From Cichorium intybus (taxonomy: Eukaryota; Streptophyta; Magnoliopsida; Asterales; Asteraceae): a stretch of DNA of 64,000 bases. Of the stretch, positions 46,476-56,600 are shown in pieces; position 1 is the stretch's first letter, and each line of letters starts with the position of its first letter. The position numbers were made by a program, and so were the translations under genes. Under the pieces are notes generated by a model. The model did no database searches. It was not told where the DNA came from and saw nothing but the letters and a program-made list of their open reading frames with translations. The stretch covers positions 6,399,283 through 6,463,282 of the forward strand of contig CM042011.1 in the NCBI GenBank assembly GCA_023525715.1. Reading direction: 5' to 3'.

Positions 46476-48529
46476 ATGGAGAGAAGCCATTGGAGGAAGA
46501 AAACAGTGTAGCGGTACATACGATGACGCACAAAACTTCTGAACATTGACCCACCAAAAACATCATTCGATGAAACAAGCTCCTTCACCTTTCCCGCATA
46601 TTGTTGAACCAAAGGATGCCAAGAACCCAAAATTGAAGGCGGTGGCAAACCCAGAATTTACAGTGGAAGAAAAGGAAAAAGGAAAAGGGAAAGAAAGGGC
46701 TTCTACTACTTATCTCATTTACTGTCCCAAGCCTTCAGTTGTATTCTCACCAGCTTTATTCGAGATATCTACAATATGAGCTTTTTCAAAAGTTTTTTCA
46801 ATCAAAAAGTTTTTTTTAAACAAGTTATAGTGGAGGCTTTTTCAAAAGAAAGGTTTTTCAAAGAGCTTGCTAATTAGCAAGCTCTATGGTTAAAACTTTT
46901 TCACAAATAATATTATTCTATTATATATCTATTCTATTTATATATATTTTTCACATAATAAATAAAGTGAGACACTAATTGAGGGATAAAAAGCTTAAGT
47001 GAAAAAAACTCTCTATAGTGAGTGAAAGAGCACAATGACTTGTAAATGATGTGGCATCCAAAAACACTAAAAAGCTTTATGAAAAAGTTTGTCTTATTGT
47101 AGATGCTCTTAGGAGCACCCGTATTTTTTCAAAATCAGTTTTTAATTTGTTCGGTTTCGGTTCAAACCTAACAGGTTTTTTTTTGGCATAACCTAAAATA
47201 GTAATATAGCAACTTTTTTTAAACTCCCAGTAATGTGAATAACCAATTCAAATTGGTATAATAACTGGTTATTAGAAAACCAACAAAAACTGGGTATCGC
47301 TCAAATTAAAACCGGTCCTAAACATGCGGTTTACTTAGATCAAAATCGGTTAAACAAAAATTGATTAACATAAAATTCGGTTTATTTAAAAATCGGTCTT
47401 CATTTATGCTCCTCTACTCCAACCTCAACATTCTGTTTTCATGCTGCACAAGTACTTATGGTACACCATTCACATCCACACAGCACCACTTGAGACTAAA
47501 GTCAGAAAATAGAAGTCATGTCAAACAGAAAACCATGTCATGGTCCGATTAAATGCTTAAAAACTGACTATTAAAACAAAGTACAATATACATATAAAGT
47601 AATGTTAACGAGAGTACTTGGTGGCGTAACTGAATGCCAATTTCTCCGATTTATGCTTCAATGTATGCCACATGCTCTACGAATCTCATGAAATTTTGAT
47701 AACTCCTATCCAAATAATGTTGTGCTCACTATTCCCATTTTCTTTTCCCGTGCTAGTAGTTCATGTAACCAAAACCACATAGGAATTATGCCCAATTATA
47801 GCATTATACTTTCAATAATTCTTTGAATAGGACGTTGTACTTTAAAAATACAACCAAATTAGAGCATTGAAAATTGTTAGGCGTTCACCTGATGTATATT
47901 GTGAACCCCCGTCCTGGACTTCATCAATTTAAAATTGTATTTGTTCCATACTCTGAGCAATCATGTAACGCCAGGAAAACATGTAAAAATGGTTAAATGC
48001 ATTTATCAAGTTATTTACTCCAATATAATTGTTCTATATGTCATTATTCTTCAAAACCCCTTCCATTTATGTGATTTTCCCTCATCCATATCGTTGGTTC
48101 CCTTTTGGTCTCCATCATGACACTCTTCACAGCTTCAAACATGTTTTCTTTCCAAAAATACCCATAACCGTCTCTTCTAAATAGACGTTAATATAATCAA
48201 ATGAGTCATGACTATTTTCAGTTTGTAAAAAGGTTCACATTGATTTTTATTGCAATTAGGCATGTTATTCAATGAAACATATATAATGTCATTTTCAAAT
48301 AGGCAATGATTCATATTAGAGATCAAAAAATAAATAAAAAAAATAAAACAGGCAAAAATAATGACAATTTTTTTACAACTTTTCGCTACTTATTCTATTT
48401 AAAAAAATTAAGAAAAAACATGAACAAAACAAAAATATTCCAGTGGAATGTTGCATATTCTAATAAAATATTACACATATAATGTAATATTCTACTAGAA
48501 TATGACAAAAACGCTAATATTTTTTATTG
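46476..48529. other. Non-coding stretch right of element 2
   Basis: No supported gene. A purine-rich frame at 46546-46779 and its antisense lack family features. A patch at 47110-47400 with ACCGGT/AACTGGTT text looks like a MITE without clear ends. Confidence 0.45.
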
Positions 48530-48709
48530 AGAAATTGGATTTGTTCCTACTTTTTATTCCTACTCATGTTCCTACCCATGTAAAATTATGACAAGTGTCA
48601 CATTTAATAAAATAAATAATATTTTAAGACACATGTCACAATTTCATATGGGTAGGAACTAGGAACATGAGTAGGAATAAAAAGTAGGAACAAATACAAT
48701 TTCTCTTTT
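48530..48709 (+). mobile_element. Foldback MITE (~180 bp)
   Basis: Ends GAGAAATTGGATTTGTTCCT and complement AGGAACAAATACAATTTCTC, with arms running through TTTTTATTCCTACTCATGTT. The inner dyad has ATTATGACAAGTGTCA. Same family as the permuted copy at 27864-28145. Confidence 0.75.
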
Positions 48710-49177
48710 TTATCTTTTTAATAAAAAAATGACGAAAATAATAAATACATATATATTTCATTTATTTTTGCATTTTTAATTTTTTTTTTTTGCATTTTTA
48801 ATTTTTTTTAGTTTACACCCAAAATATGACTAATTCTGGACCAATCATTTGATAGGGGCAATTTGAGAATTTTATTAATTGAATTAACTTTTATATAACA
48901 ACTAATCCCTAAAATACGGTAAAAATCTTCGAGCGTGCCCTAACTCAAAATCACATCTCCGAAATCAAACATTGAAATCGCAACTGATGGAGGCGGAGGC
49001 AGCGGAGATCGGCGATGGTCGGTGATGGAGGCGGAGGCGGCGGAGATCGGCGGTCACCGTTGTATCCCCTAAAAAATCAACGACAGCCTTCGCAATGAAG
49101 ATCATCGAGAATGGACATTATCTGCGCCTTTTTCTTCGCCGCCGTCAACCTTTCGTAAAGAAAAATTGATTTATGCT
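48710..49177. other. Non-coding stretch with a short GGCGGAG repeat
   Basis: Two ~38-bp tandem units at 48985-49060 containing GATGGAGGCGGAGGC(A/G)GCGG. No gene seen. Confidence 0.5.
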
Positions 49178-49183
49178 CAAAGG

Positions 49184-49618
49184 CATTCTCAGAGAATGGA
49201 CTTGCATATAACTGTTTACAGGGCATGCGTATCACAGTTTTCAAAGGGAAGGTATTCTCAGAGAATGAGACATGTGTATAACAGTTTTATTGAGAATGGG
49301 GCGTTCTCATATAATGAGGCATTCTTTGAGAATATGAGGCATTTCTTTCCCGTATTCCCTTTTCTACTTTTTCCCGTGTTTGTGTTTTAGTTCCTGTATC
49401 TTAGCATTTGCATTCTCGGAGAATGAACGTGTAAAATTCATTCTTGAATAATGGTTTTCTGGGTTAGAAGTTTTGCCACATGTAAAATTCATTCTTGAAG
49501 AATGTCATTCTACTTTCTTAATGGATTTTTTGTACGTTATGGTTTTCTACACTATTTTGGTTTTGACCATTCTCAGAGAATGGTTTTGACAATCCTACTA
49601 CTCATTATCTGAGAATTG
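49184..49618. repeat. Nine dispersed copies of the palindrome CATTCTCAGAGAATG
   Basis: Copies start at 49184, 49253, 49302, 49320, 49411, 49439, 49490, 49568 and 49603. Three keep the full CTCAGAG centre, and the others vary while usually keeping the dyad (CTCGGAG, CTTGAAG). They are spaced irregularly over 435 bp. Possible subterminal binding sites of a DNA transposon or a factor-binding cluster. Confidence 0.6.
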
Positions 49619-49817
49619 AATTTTAAAACTTTTACGTAACTACTTTTTTTTTCCGATAATGTATGTGTACTATCCTCCGATGTTGATTTTGTATATTTTG
49701 ATTATTGATAGTGTTAATTGAAACAGATCATATCATGCCCGTGATTTTAGCATGCGAAGATTTCTAATTATTAAACTGTGAATATTAAATCTGCACTGAT
49801 TTTGACTTCAACCAAAG

Positions 49818-49936
49818 TACCATTTGTCAAGAGAACAGAAGTCGTCAACCAGAGGCCATACTTGCTTTGCTGTTGCGCTTCATAAATCTACACTGATTTT
49901 GCCTTCCCATTCTGGATCCCTGCGTTTTTCAGCCAT
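49818..49936 (-). pseudogene. Truncated copy of the LFS-like gene (N-terminal end)
   Basis: Matches 26253-26371 closely: the start codon, WEGK region and KWY segment are recognisable, then homology ends at 49818. Only ~40 codons remain. The promoter copy with its TATA-like box follows upstream. Confidence 0.8.
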
Positions 49937-50720
49937 TTTGAATCTTCGCTTTCTTCAAAGTCTCTATATATATATAGTAAGTGTTACCAACAAGGATATA
50001 AACATATAGGTTTTGATTCGATAAATAAATATTGTATATTTTAGACAAGTATTATAAAAAGGGGGTTGTTATTGGCACGCTAGGGGGTTAAACAATGAAT
50101 TGAAGCAAGTTGACATTCAAGTAATCAAACCTATGACTTTGCTTTCATCTCTTTGCAGGCATTTTGTATTTGACAAATGAATAAAAACCCCGACCATGAT
50201 GAATTAAAATTGTGCACTCATAAATTTTTGAAAGTTTCTCTGACGTCAATCTAATATTAATTTATATTCTAAAATAAATATAAAATTTAATATATCAAAT
50301 CATTAGTAATGTGTTTGAAGAAAAAAGGTTACCATATTTCTGAACGATTATTAGTATTGCAAAATTTTAATATTTATAATCTAACTGAAATGATAGTTAA
50401 ATTTACTTTAAATAATTGACATATAAATTTAAATAATTGACATATTTGACGTTGAAGGTAAAAACATATATTAAAAAATAAAGGATCCAATTCAAGTAGA
50501 ACATGAATATTTCCATATAAATTCATTAATCTGAACTCATTCATGTATAATTTTGTATTGGGAACAACATGATTTTATATATAAAAAGCAAAACATTGGT
50601 TAATATCATTAAAATAAGATAAAACCTCGAAAGGTGTTAAGTAGACGATTCAATCTCGTTGAGCTTATTCCTGGCATATACACTCATTGTTCGATGATTC
50701 AAATTTATCAAGGTATTTTC
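49937..50720 (-). repeat. Duplicated promoter/upstream segment of the LFS-like gene
   Basis: Aligns by eye with 26372-26442 plus 27117-28380. It lacks the MULE-type element (26452-27116) and the permuted MITE (27864-28145), so both inserted after the duplication or only in the other copy. No gene of its own. Confidence 0.8.
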
Positions 50721-51164
50721 CTACCATAATTTTATAATAATATTAAATATATATTTATTTAAACAAAATTAGAAATACACAAAAAGGTGTTAAGTAGGTA
50801 AGTTGACCCAACACAATACGTTTGAGCATATTAATATAATTACACATTTTTATTCAACCTGATTAATCATTCTTAATCAAGTGTTTAATGTAATTTGAAA
50901 AAGTTTAAAGCTTTTTTTTTTTGATATTTAAAATAGAGTAAATTACAAAAATGGTCCCTGTGGTTGGCACGAACTTTCAATAATGATCCTACGGTAGAAA
51001 AAATCACCATAATGGTCCTTATGGTTACGATTTAGTGACAATAATGGTCCAAAAGCAAAGTAAAATGACCAATTTACCCTTTTTATTTTCCTTTTCATTT
51101 TCTTTTTATATTTGATTTATTAAAGTAATTAAAAAAAACTTACCCCACACCCCTTCCACCCCAC

Positions 51165-51170
<6 letters not shown>

Positions 51171-51225
<55 letters not shown>

Positions 51226-51226
51226 A
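51171..51226. repeat. (CT)n(CA)n microsatellite, left TIR
   Basis: Mirrors the (TG)n(AG)n tract at 52890-52946 in the right TIR. Confidence 0.85.
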
Positions 51227-51757
51227 ATTACCCCATTCATATGAACTGCAAAGCTCAAACCTATTCACGATCTTCATTCTCAAAAAATCAGAGAAAGTCT
51301 TTAAGGAGCGCTAGAGGGCGAAGGTTGCTCAAAATTCGAGAAGGGAAACCAATCAATCGATTTCACACTCGAATCTTTCGACACTTGTTGGTGTTCATAT
51401 ACAAAGGGAAAGCCTTTGTGTAATTTCTGACATTGTGGATCAGGAACCCTAGAGATCAAGGTGGATCAAGATAAGACAACAACAGTGGTTCTTCAGTTGA
51501 ATACATGAAAGGTTTTGGAACGAGCGCTAGAGGGCGGAGGTTGCTCAAGATTCAAGAAGAGAATAGTCGATAAAGCATTATCGATAGGAGATGTTTTTGA
51601 GTTTTTGAGGTTAACTTCCGCAAATTTGAACCAACAACTCTTAAACGTACGTAATCCTTGTGAACTTTGAGTTTTTCTGCAATTGATTAATTCTGGTTGT
51701 AATTCTGACCACCACATATATTCAAATTTTTCTACACAAGTCCATTGATGAACATCA

Positions 51758-52545
51758 TGTTGGATTAGGTGTCTAAGCCATGACTAATAATTAGTATTTA
51801 CCTAATTAATAGAAGCACAGTCCATTTGGGTTGCCCTCATGGCTGGAGGTTTGGTAGGAAATTCGGTAGAGAGAAAGGATGATTTATTATGGGATTAATA
51901 AATCAACAGGAATTAAATATATGGTTTATTAATATATTAAAGTGATAATATATTAATTAGAAACTATATTAATTAATTAGGAATTAATCCAGAATTAATT
52001 GGATTTAATTTGGGGATTAATTGATTAATTAAAGGTGTAGGGACTGAAACTGTAATTATTCAATAGTTGAGTAAGTGGCAGTGTGTCAGTGACTAGTTGG
52101 ATTTCGAAAATATATATATGGATATATATATATATATTTCGAAATTAATATATATAAATAAAGGATAATTAGGGTTTTGAATATAAGATAAAAGGTTTAT
52201 CTTATTTGAATTCAAATAGGTTTATCCTTAAGGCTTATCAACTGGTTATCCTGCAACTATAAATAGGGCTCCCTGGAACCCTAATTCCTGCGCCACTTTT
52301 GACCTAGACTCTCTCTGGATTTTTCGATTTCCTCTCCTCTCTGCTTGGGTGTGACTTTCATTTGAGGCAGGATAATTTTGCTGCTCAGCTTCCAAGAAAT
52401 AAAGGTTGGTTTTTCTGTTTTGATCTTTAGTTTCTTTTATTAGCCTCTAGGTTTTGTTATATGTTCAATTAGAAGAAAACATAGATCCTTATAGGTTGCA
52501 TGTGAACTTAGGTTATTTAGTTCATGGATTGCTTAAAACCTTTCA
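51758..52545 (+). mobile_element. Solo LTR (788 bp) of the element 1/2 family, plus strand
   Basis: TGTTGGATTAGGTGTCTAAG ... CTTTCA, with TSD CATCA (51753-51757, 52546-52550). The sense orientation is opposite to elements 1 and 2. TATAAATA at 52258-52265. It lacks the CpG-rich module of element 1. Confidence 0.92.
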
Positions 52546-52889
52546 CATCACCACCACCATGATCAATTAGTCTAGGAGATTTTAGAATAGTGGGATCAAA
52601 ACATTGCAGGGGAAAGAGTAAATTAGTGCAGGGGAGAGAGCAAACAAGCAGTCCTCCACCTCCCTCCCTTCCTTCTGTTCCTACTCATCATTGCCTTCTA
52701 CCATATCTACCCAAGACAGAGCAAATCGATGTTAGGGAGAGAATAATTAGTCTATTAATAATCATCCAAATCAAATCTCATAGTCAGAAAAGTTGGTAAA
52801 GTTGTGTTCTGATAGAATTTGGCATGATGGAGGAAGGAGAAGAAATGTGGAATTTAGGGTTAGCGGCATAATTATGATTAGGAGGAAGA

Positions 52890-52893
52890 AGAT

Positions 52894-52946
<53 letters not shown>
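52890..52946. repeat. (TG)n(AG)n microsatellite, right TIR
   Basis: Counterpart of 51171-51226; length differs between TIRs. Confidence 0.85.
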
Positions 52947-52953
<7 letters not shown>

Positions 52954-53179
52954 TGGAGGGGGGTGGGGTAAGTTTTTTTTAATTACTTTAATAAATTAAA
53001 TGTTAAAACAAAATAAAAAAAATTAAAAAGGTAAATTGTCATTTTACTTGGCTTTTAGACCATTATTGTCACTAAATCGTAACAATAAGGACCATTATGG
53101 TGATTTTTTCTACAGTAGGACCATTATTGAAAGTTTGTGCCAACCACAGGGACCATTTTGTAATTTACTCTTTAAAATA

Positions 53180-53777
53180 TAATATAAAAAAATGTTAAAG
53201 TCAAATTTTGTCATTTAACTTTATAGTTTGTGCTTATTTGGTCATTTAATTTTGTTTAAGTTTTAAAAAGTCTCTAACTTCTTTTTTAGTTGTGAAATGG
53301 TCACTATGACTGATTTTAAAAAGTTAGGTAACAATTTAGAACGTAAATAAAGTTAAATGATCAAATAAACACAAAACAAAAAATTAAGTAAATTCGACAT
53401 TTAACCCATTAGGATTGCTAATGAACACGATTGAAGCCAATTGAGCATTGCTTTGCTGCGATAATTTCCTTTCTATTTGGAAGGGTAAAATTCAAAGGAA
53501 AAAAAAAAACTCCAAAAGTCGGTTAATTGGTTTAAGTAATTTAAAAATATTATTTTTTATTATAAAGTAATTAAAAAAAAGAATAACTATAAATTATTTT
53601 TAATATATCAAATATAACAACTTAAAAAAAACTTTTAAAACTCGTATTTTATGAGAATTTATAAAACACTTTGAAAATAGAGAAATTGTTTTTGCAACTG
53701 ATTCCAGTTAACTTCAAAACAACTATGATTAGTTCTATGCGAATTGTCATAACATAACATATAAGAATCTACCGATA
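53180..53777. other. Non-coding stretch downstream of the membrane-protein gene
   Basis: AT-rich; the part near 53777 is the gene's 3' flank. Possible MITE-like TTAACTTT...GGTCA text at 53210-53410. No gene seen. Confidence 0.5.
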
Positions 53778-54935
53778 CTAACTCATGAAAAGTATCAATT
53801 GACTAATCTTTCCCGACAAAATTTTGCCTTTTGGACACGATGAATCAGTTGCAACACAATTGTCCAAAGAAGCAATAGAAACGCTCATGGTTTCTAAAGC
53901 TGGTTTACATTCTACAGTCGATGCTTCCAAATTATACGACCTGCAACTAATATAGAAAACCGTACTCATCATAAAATCGATAAGCACCACGAAGCTATAC
54001 ATGAGCACCATAACGGGTTCTTCCCAGAATTTTGAAGATCCATCTCTGTAACTTAAACTTTTCACTCGATGCTCAAATAACCCCTTAACGAATACCATCC
54101 CAATTGTCGATCCAATAAATGTAATCAAACCAATTCGAGTCTGACCCCTAATCAGAACGCTAGACCTTAATAACGCTTGAGACCCTGAGACATCTTCCAA
54201 TACCGAAATCACCATAGAAAGATCACAGATGATGATGGTGTGCGCCAAGAACACCAGGAAGAAGACGAAAATTACGACGGCAATGAAAGCAATTGAATTG
54301 GGCGAAAATTGAAGCATAGAAAACAAGCTACTGAAAACGATGAGTAGCATAATGAATAGAGTGATACAACAGACATTCACTGCACAAATCCATATATAAG
54401 TTGAGATGATTCGTCTCCAAATGGTTTGAATAATCACATAGAATTTGGAGGAATCGAATTTCTTTCGAGAATAAGTGCATTCAACTGCGTACACGACAGC
54501 AGCTTTTGAAATCAACAGTACAGTTATGTAGAAGGGGAAACAAACTATGGCTGAAATCGCCGATTCTGAGAATTTGTGGCAAGATTGCTTCACGAGGGGG
54601 TTCAACGGAAGCCCACTTGATTTAGCGACTAATAAAAGCGTTACAGTGACTCTTTTGACGATTGATTGATCAACTAATATATTTGATAAATGAAAAATCG
54701 AAACAGGGCAGATCAGTAATGCCCAAATCACCATGAACGCACTTTGGTTATACCTCAAAATCCGCACCGTTTCTCTCGCGATTTCTAAAGCACCAGCGTA
54801 GCGAAACACGTGATCTGGCCGAAAAACATCTCCAGACTCATCTTTTTCTGGCATTTGAAGATTTGGGGTATCGATTTTTTCTCTGTTTGTTGTAATTGTG
54901 TTCAGTCTAGGACATAGTCCATTTGGAGGTTCCAT
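53778..54935 (-). CDS. Multipass membrane protein of unknown function
   Basis: An uninterrupted single-exon frame. I choose the ATG at 54935 (MEPPNGLCPRLNTITT, 385 aa). The frame extends 52 codons further (to 55091) with sequence unlike a conserved N-terminus. About six membrane segments are visible: AFMVIWALLICPVSIFHLSN; AISAIVCFPFYITVLLIS; IWICAVNVCCITLFIMLL; FIAVVIFVFFLVFLAHTIII; RIGLITFIGSTIGMVFV; and MVLMYSFVVLIDFMMSTVFY. The soluble N-terminus has a conserved-looking segment FRYAGALEIARETVRILRYN. The layout resembles a plant family annotated as polyadenylate-binding-protein-binding or uncharacterised membrane proteins, but I cannot confirm that. A Tourist-like element with a C-rich minisatellite begins 271 bp upstream of the chosen ATG. 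Confidence 0.7.
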   Translation of the reverse strand: MEPPNGLCPRLNTITTNREKIDTPNLQMPEKDESGDVFRPDHVFRYAGALEIARETVRILRYNQSAFMVIWALLICPVSIFHLSNILVDQSIVKRVTVTLLLVAKSSGLPLNPLVKQSCHKFSESAISAIVCFPFYITVLLISKAAVVYAVECTYSRKKFDSSKFYVIIQTIWRRIISTYIWICAVNVCCITLFIMLLIVFSSLFSMLQFSPNSIAFIAVVIFVFFLVFLAHTIIICDLSMVISVLEDVSGSQALLRSSVLIRGQTRIGLITFIGSTIGMVFVKGLFEHRVKSLSYRDGSSKFWEEPVMVLMYSFVVLIDFMMSTVFYISCRSYNLEASTVECKPALETMSVSIASLDNCVATDSSCPKGKILSGKISQLILFMS

Positions 54936-55205
54936 AAATTCACTGCGACAAGACGTATTGCAAAGCAATCGAGGTATGGATTGAGTGAACTGAATCTGGG
55001 ATTTGAAGCATGCCTGATTGAAAGGAGGGTTTAATGATGATCGTGATGTTAGATGTGTATAAATTGCGTACACAAACATGTGATGATACACAAAGGAGGT
55101 AAAAAGGTGGTGAGCGAAATGAGAATGTAAAGAGGGCGAGGAACAGATTTCATGGGAGAAAAGAGCGCGATTTGCGTTGATTTGGAGAATTGTTAGAGAA
55201 TCTTA

Positions 55206-56201
55206 GGATGCGTTTGGTTGTGGAAAATTTTCTGTTTTCCAAGAAAAATGAAAAGTTGGAAAACGCGTTTGTTTAATCAAATTTTCCAAAATTTTCCTAG
55301 AAATTGAAAATTTTCCGTTTTCTAAAATTACATAGAACTTGGAAAACTCAAAATTATTGTTTTCCAAACTTTTCTATTTCCAAATTTTTCCAAAAATACA
55401 ATACCTCTACACATATTCTACCCATCTCACCCACCCAACCCCACCCCCACCCACCACCCCATCCCCACCCCTCACCCACCACCCCACTCCCACCACCCAC
55501 CCCCACCCACCCAACACTACGCTACCCCTACTCACCCACCCCTACCCACCCTCCACCTACCCACCCCCACCCTACCCTACCCCAACCCCCTACCCCACAC
55601 CACCCACCCCCCACGCACCCCTACCCTTACCCTACCCCTACCCCCACCCCTACCCACCCCACCCACTTCCACCTACCCACCCCACCCCCAACCCTTACCC
55701 TACACCACCCACCGTCACCCACCCCTACCCTTACCCTACCCCTACCCCACACCCTACCCACCCCTACCAACCTCCACCCATGCCCACCCACCCCACCCCT
55801 ACCCCTACCCCACCCACCCTACCTACCTACACCTACCCACCCACCCACCCCGTACCCATCTCCATCCACCCCAACCACCCCTACCAACCTCCACCCTACC
55901 CCCACCCAACCCTAACCCAACTCCCGCCCCTTACCCACCCCCACCCTACCTACCCACCCCACCCCTACCCTCACCCACATATGTGTTATTTTGTATTATT
56001 TTGAAGTAAAAAAATAGAAAATAAAAAGTTACAGAAAATACATATCCAAATGCGTTTTCTAATTTTCTAAAACGGAAAACGAAAACTCAATTAGATTAAC
56101 CAAACGCGTTTTCTACTGAAAATGAAAACGAAAACTCCACTCCATTTTTCTGAAAATGAAAATGGAAAACGGAAAACAGTTTTCCGCAACCAAACGCACC
56201 C
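55206..56201 (+). mobile_element. Tourist-like (PIF/Harbinger) element with a C-rich core
   Basis: Ends GGATGCGTTTGGTTGTGG and, in reverse complement, GGGTGCGTTTGGTTGCGG. TSD TTA (55203-55205, 56202-56204). Subterminal GGAAAAC/GTTTTCC motifs recur. The centre is a CCCACCC-type minisatellite. No transposase. Confidence 0.75.
55413..55978. repeat. C-rich minisatellite (CCCACCC/CCCTACCC)
   Basis: Some 565 bp of CCCACCC, CCCTACCC and CCACCC units, almost without G on this strand. The minus strand is a dense G-run array with G-quadruplex potential. The Pro/Thr/His-rich open frames through it are by-products. Confidence 0.85.
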
Positions 56202-56378
56202 TTATATTTTAAAAATTTTACTATCTAAATTTAAAGATTAGCTTAAACTCAAATTACATAAGACGGTGACAAATTATGATTTAAATTTTACTTAAGGTCA
56301 GTCGACTCATTATTTTTTTTTAAAGATAATAAAATTTAGAATTGTTTTATTTAGGATGAGGTCGTGTATTTAAAACAA
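56202..56378. other. Short AT-rich spacer
   Basis: Nothing recognised between the Tourist-like element and the MULE-end fragment. Confidence 0.5.
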
Positions 56379-56600
56379 GAGTAAATTACAGTTTTGGTCC
56401 TCGTGGTTGACACGTTTTTACAGTTTTGGTCATCCTTTTGAAATCTCACGTTCTCGGTGGCAAAAAATAGCAGATTTGGTCCATGTGGTGCCATTGTCCA
56501 TGTGAAAAGACCAATATACCATTTTAATTTCTTTTTTTCATTTTCTTTTAATCTATTATTAATTATGTTAATTTAAGAAAACGAAAAATAAAACCCCCCG
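56379..56600 (+). mobile_element. Fragment resembling a MULE terminal repeat
   Basis: Starts GAGTAAATTACAGTTTTGGTCC, a relative of the TIR at 50936 (GAGTAAATTACAAAAATGGTCC), and shares the later TTTCATTTTCTTTT-type stretch. It ends where P450 coding sequence begins. No matching opposite end found. Confidence 0.5.

Larger units (their letters stand above)
50936..53170 (+). mobile_element. MULE-type element with ~300-bp terminal inverted repeats
   Basis: Left TIR at 50936-~51228 and right TIR at ~52880-53170, starting GAGTAAATTACAAAA. They are similar over ~290 bp, including the CT/CA microsatellite at their inner ends. TSD TTTAAAATA (50927-50935, 53171-53179). After removing the solo LTR the element is ~1.44 kb. 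No transposase. The small frames in its core (51241-51423, 51493-51717) resemble nothing known. Confidence 0.85.

Noticed and set aside
46460..46779. Overlapping frames of 60-77 codons on both strands next to element 2
   Set aside because: No family features. The minus frame is interrupted by the element 2 insertion, and joining across the TSD did not extend a recognisable protein.
49184..49618. Considered as a genuine heat-shock promoter
   Set aside because: Most copies have TTC and GAA five bases apart rather than two, and no gene start follows; kept as an unexplained palindrome cluster.
52793..52999. Frame with Cys-Val and Arg-Glu dipeptide runs
   Set aside because: Translation of the TG/AG microsatellite in the MULE terminal repeat.
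55304..56004. Two overlapping Pro/Thr/His-rich frames of ~200 codons
   Set aside because: By-products of the CCCACCC minisatellite; no composition or homology expected of a protein.
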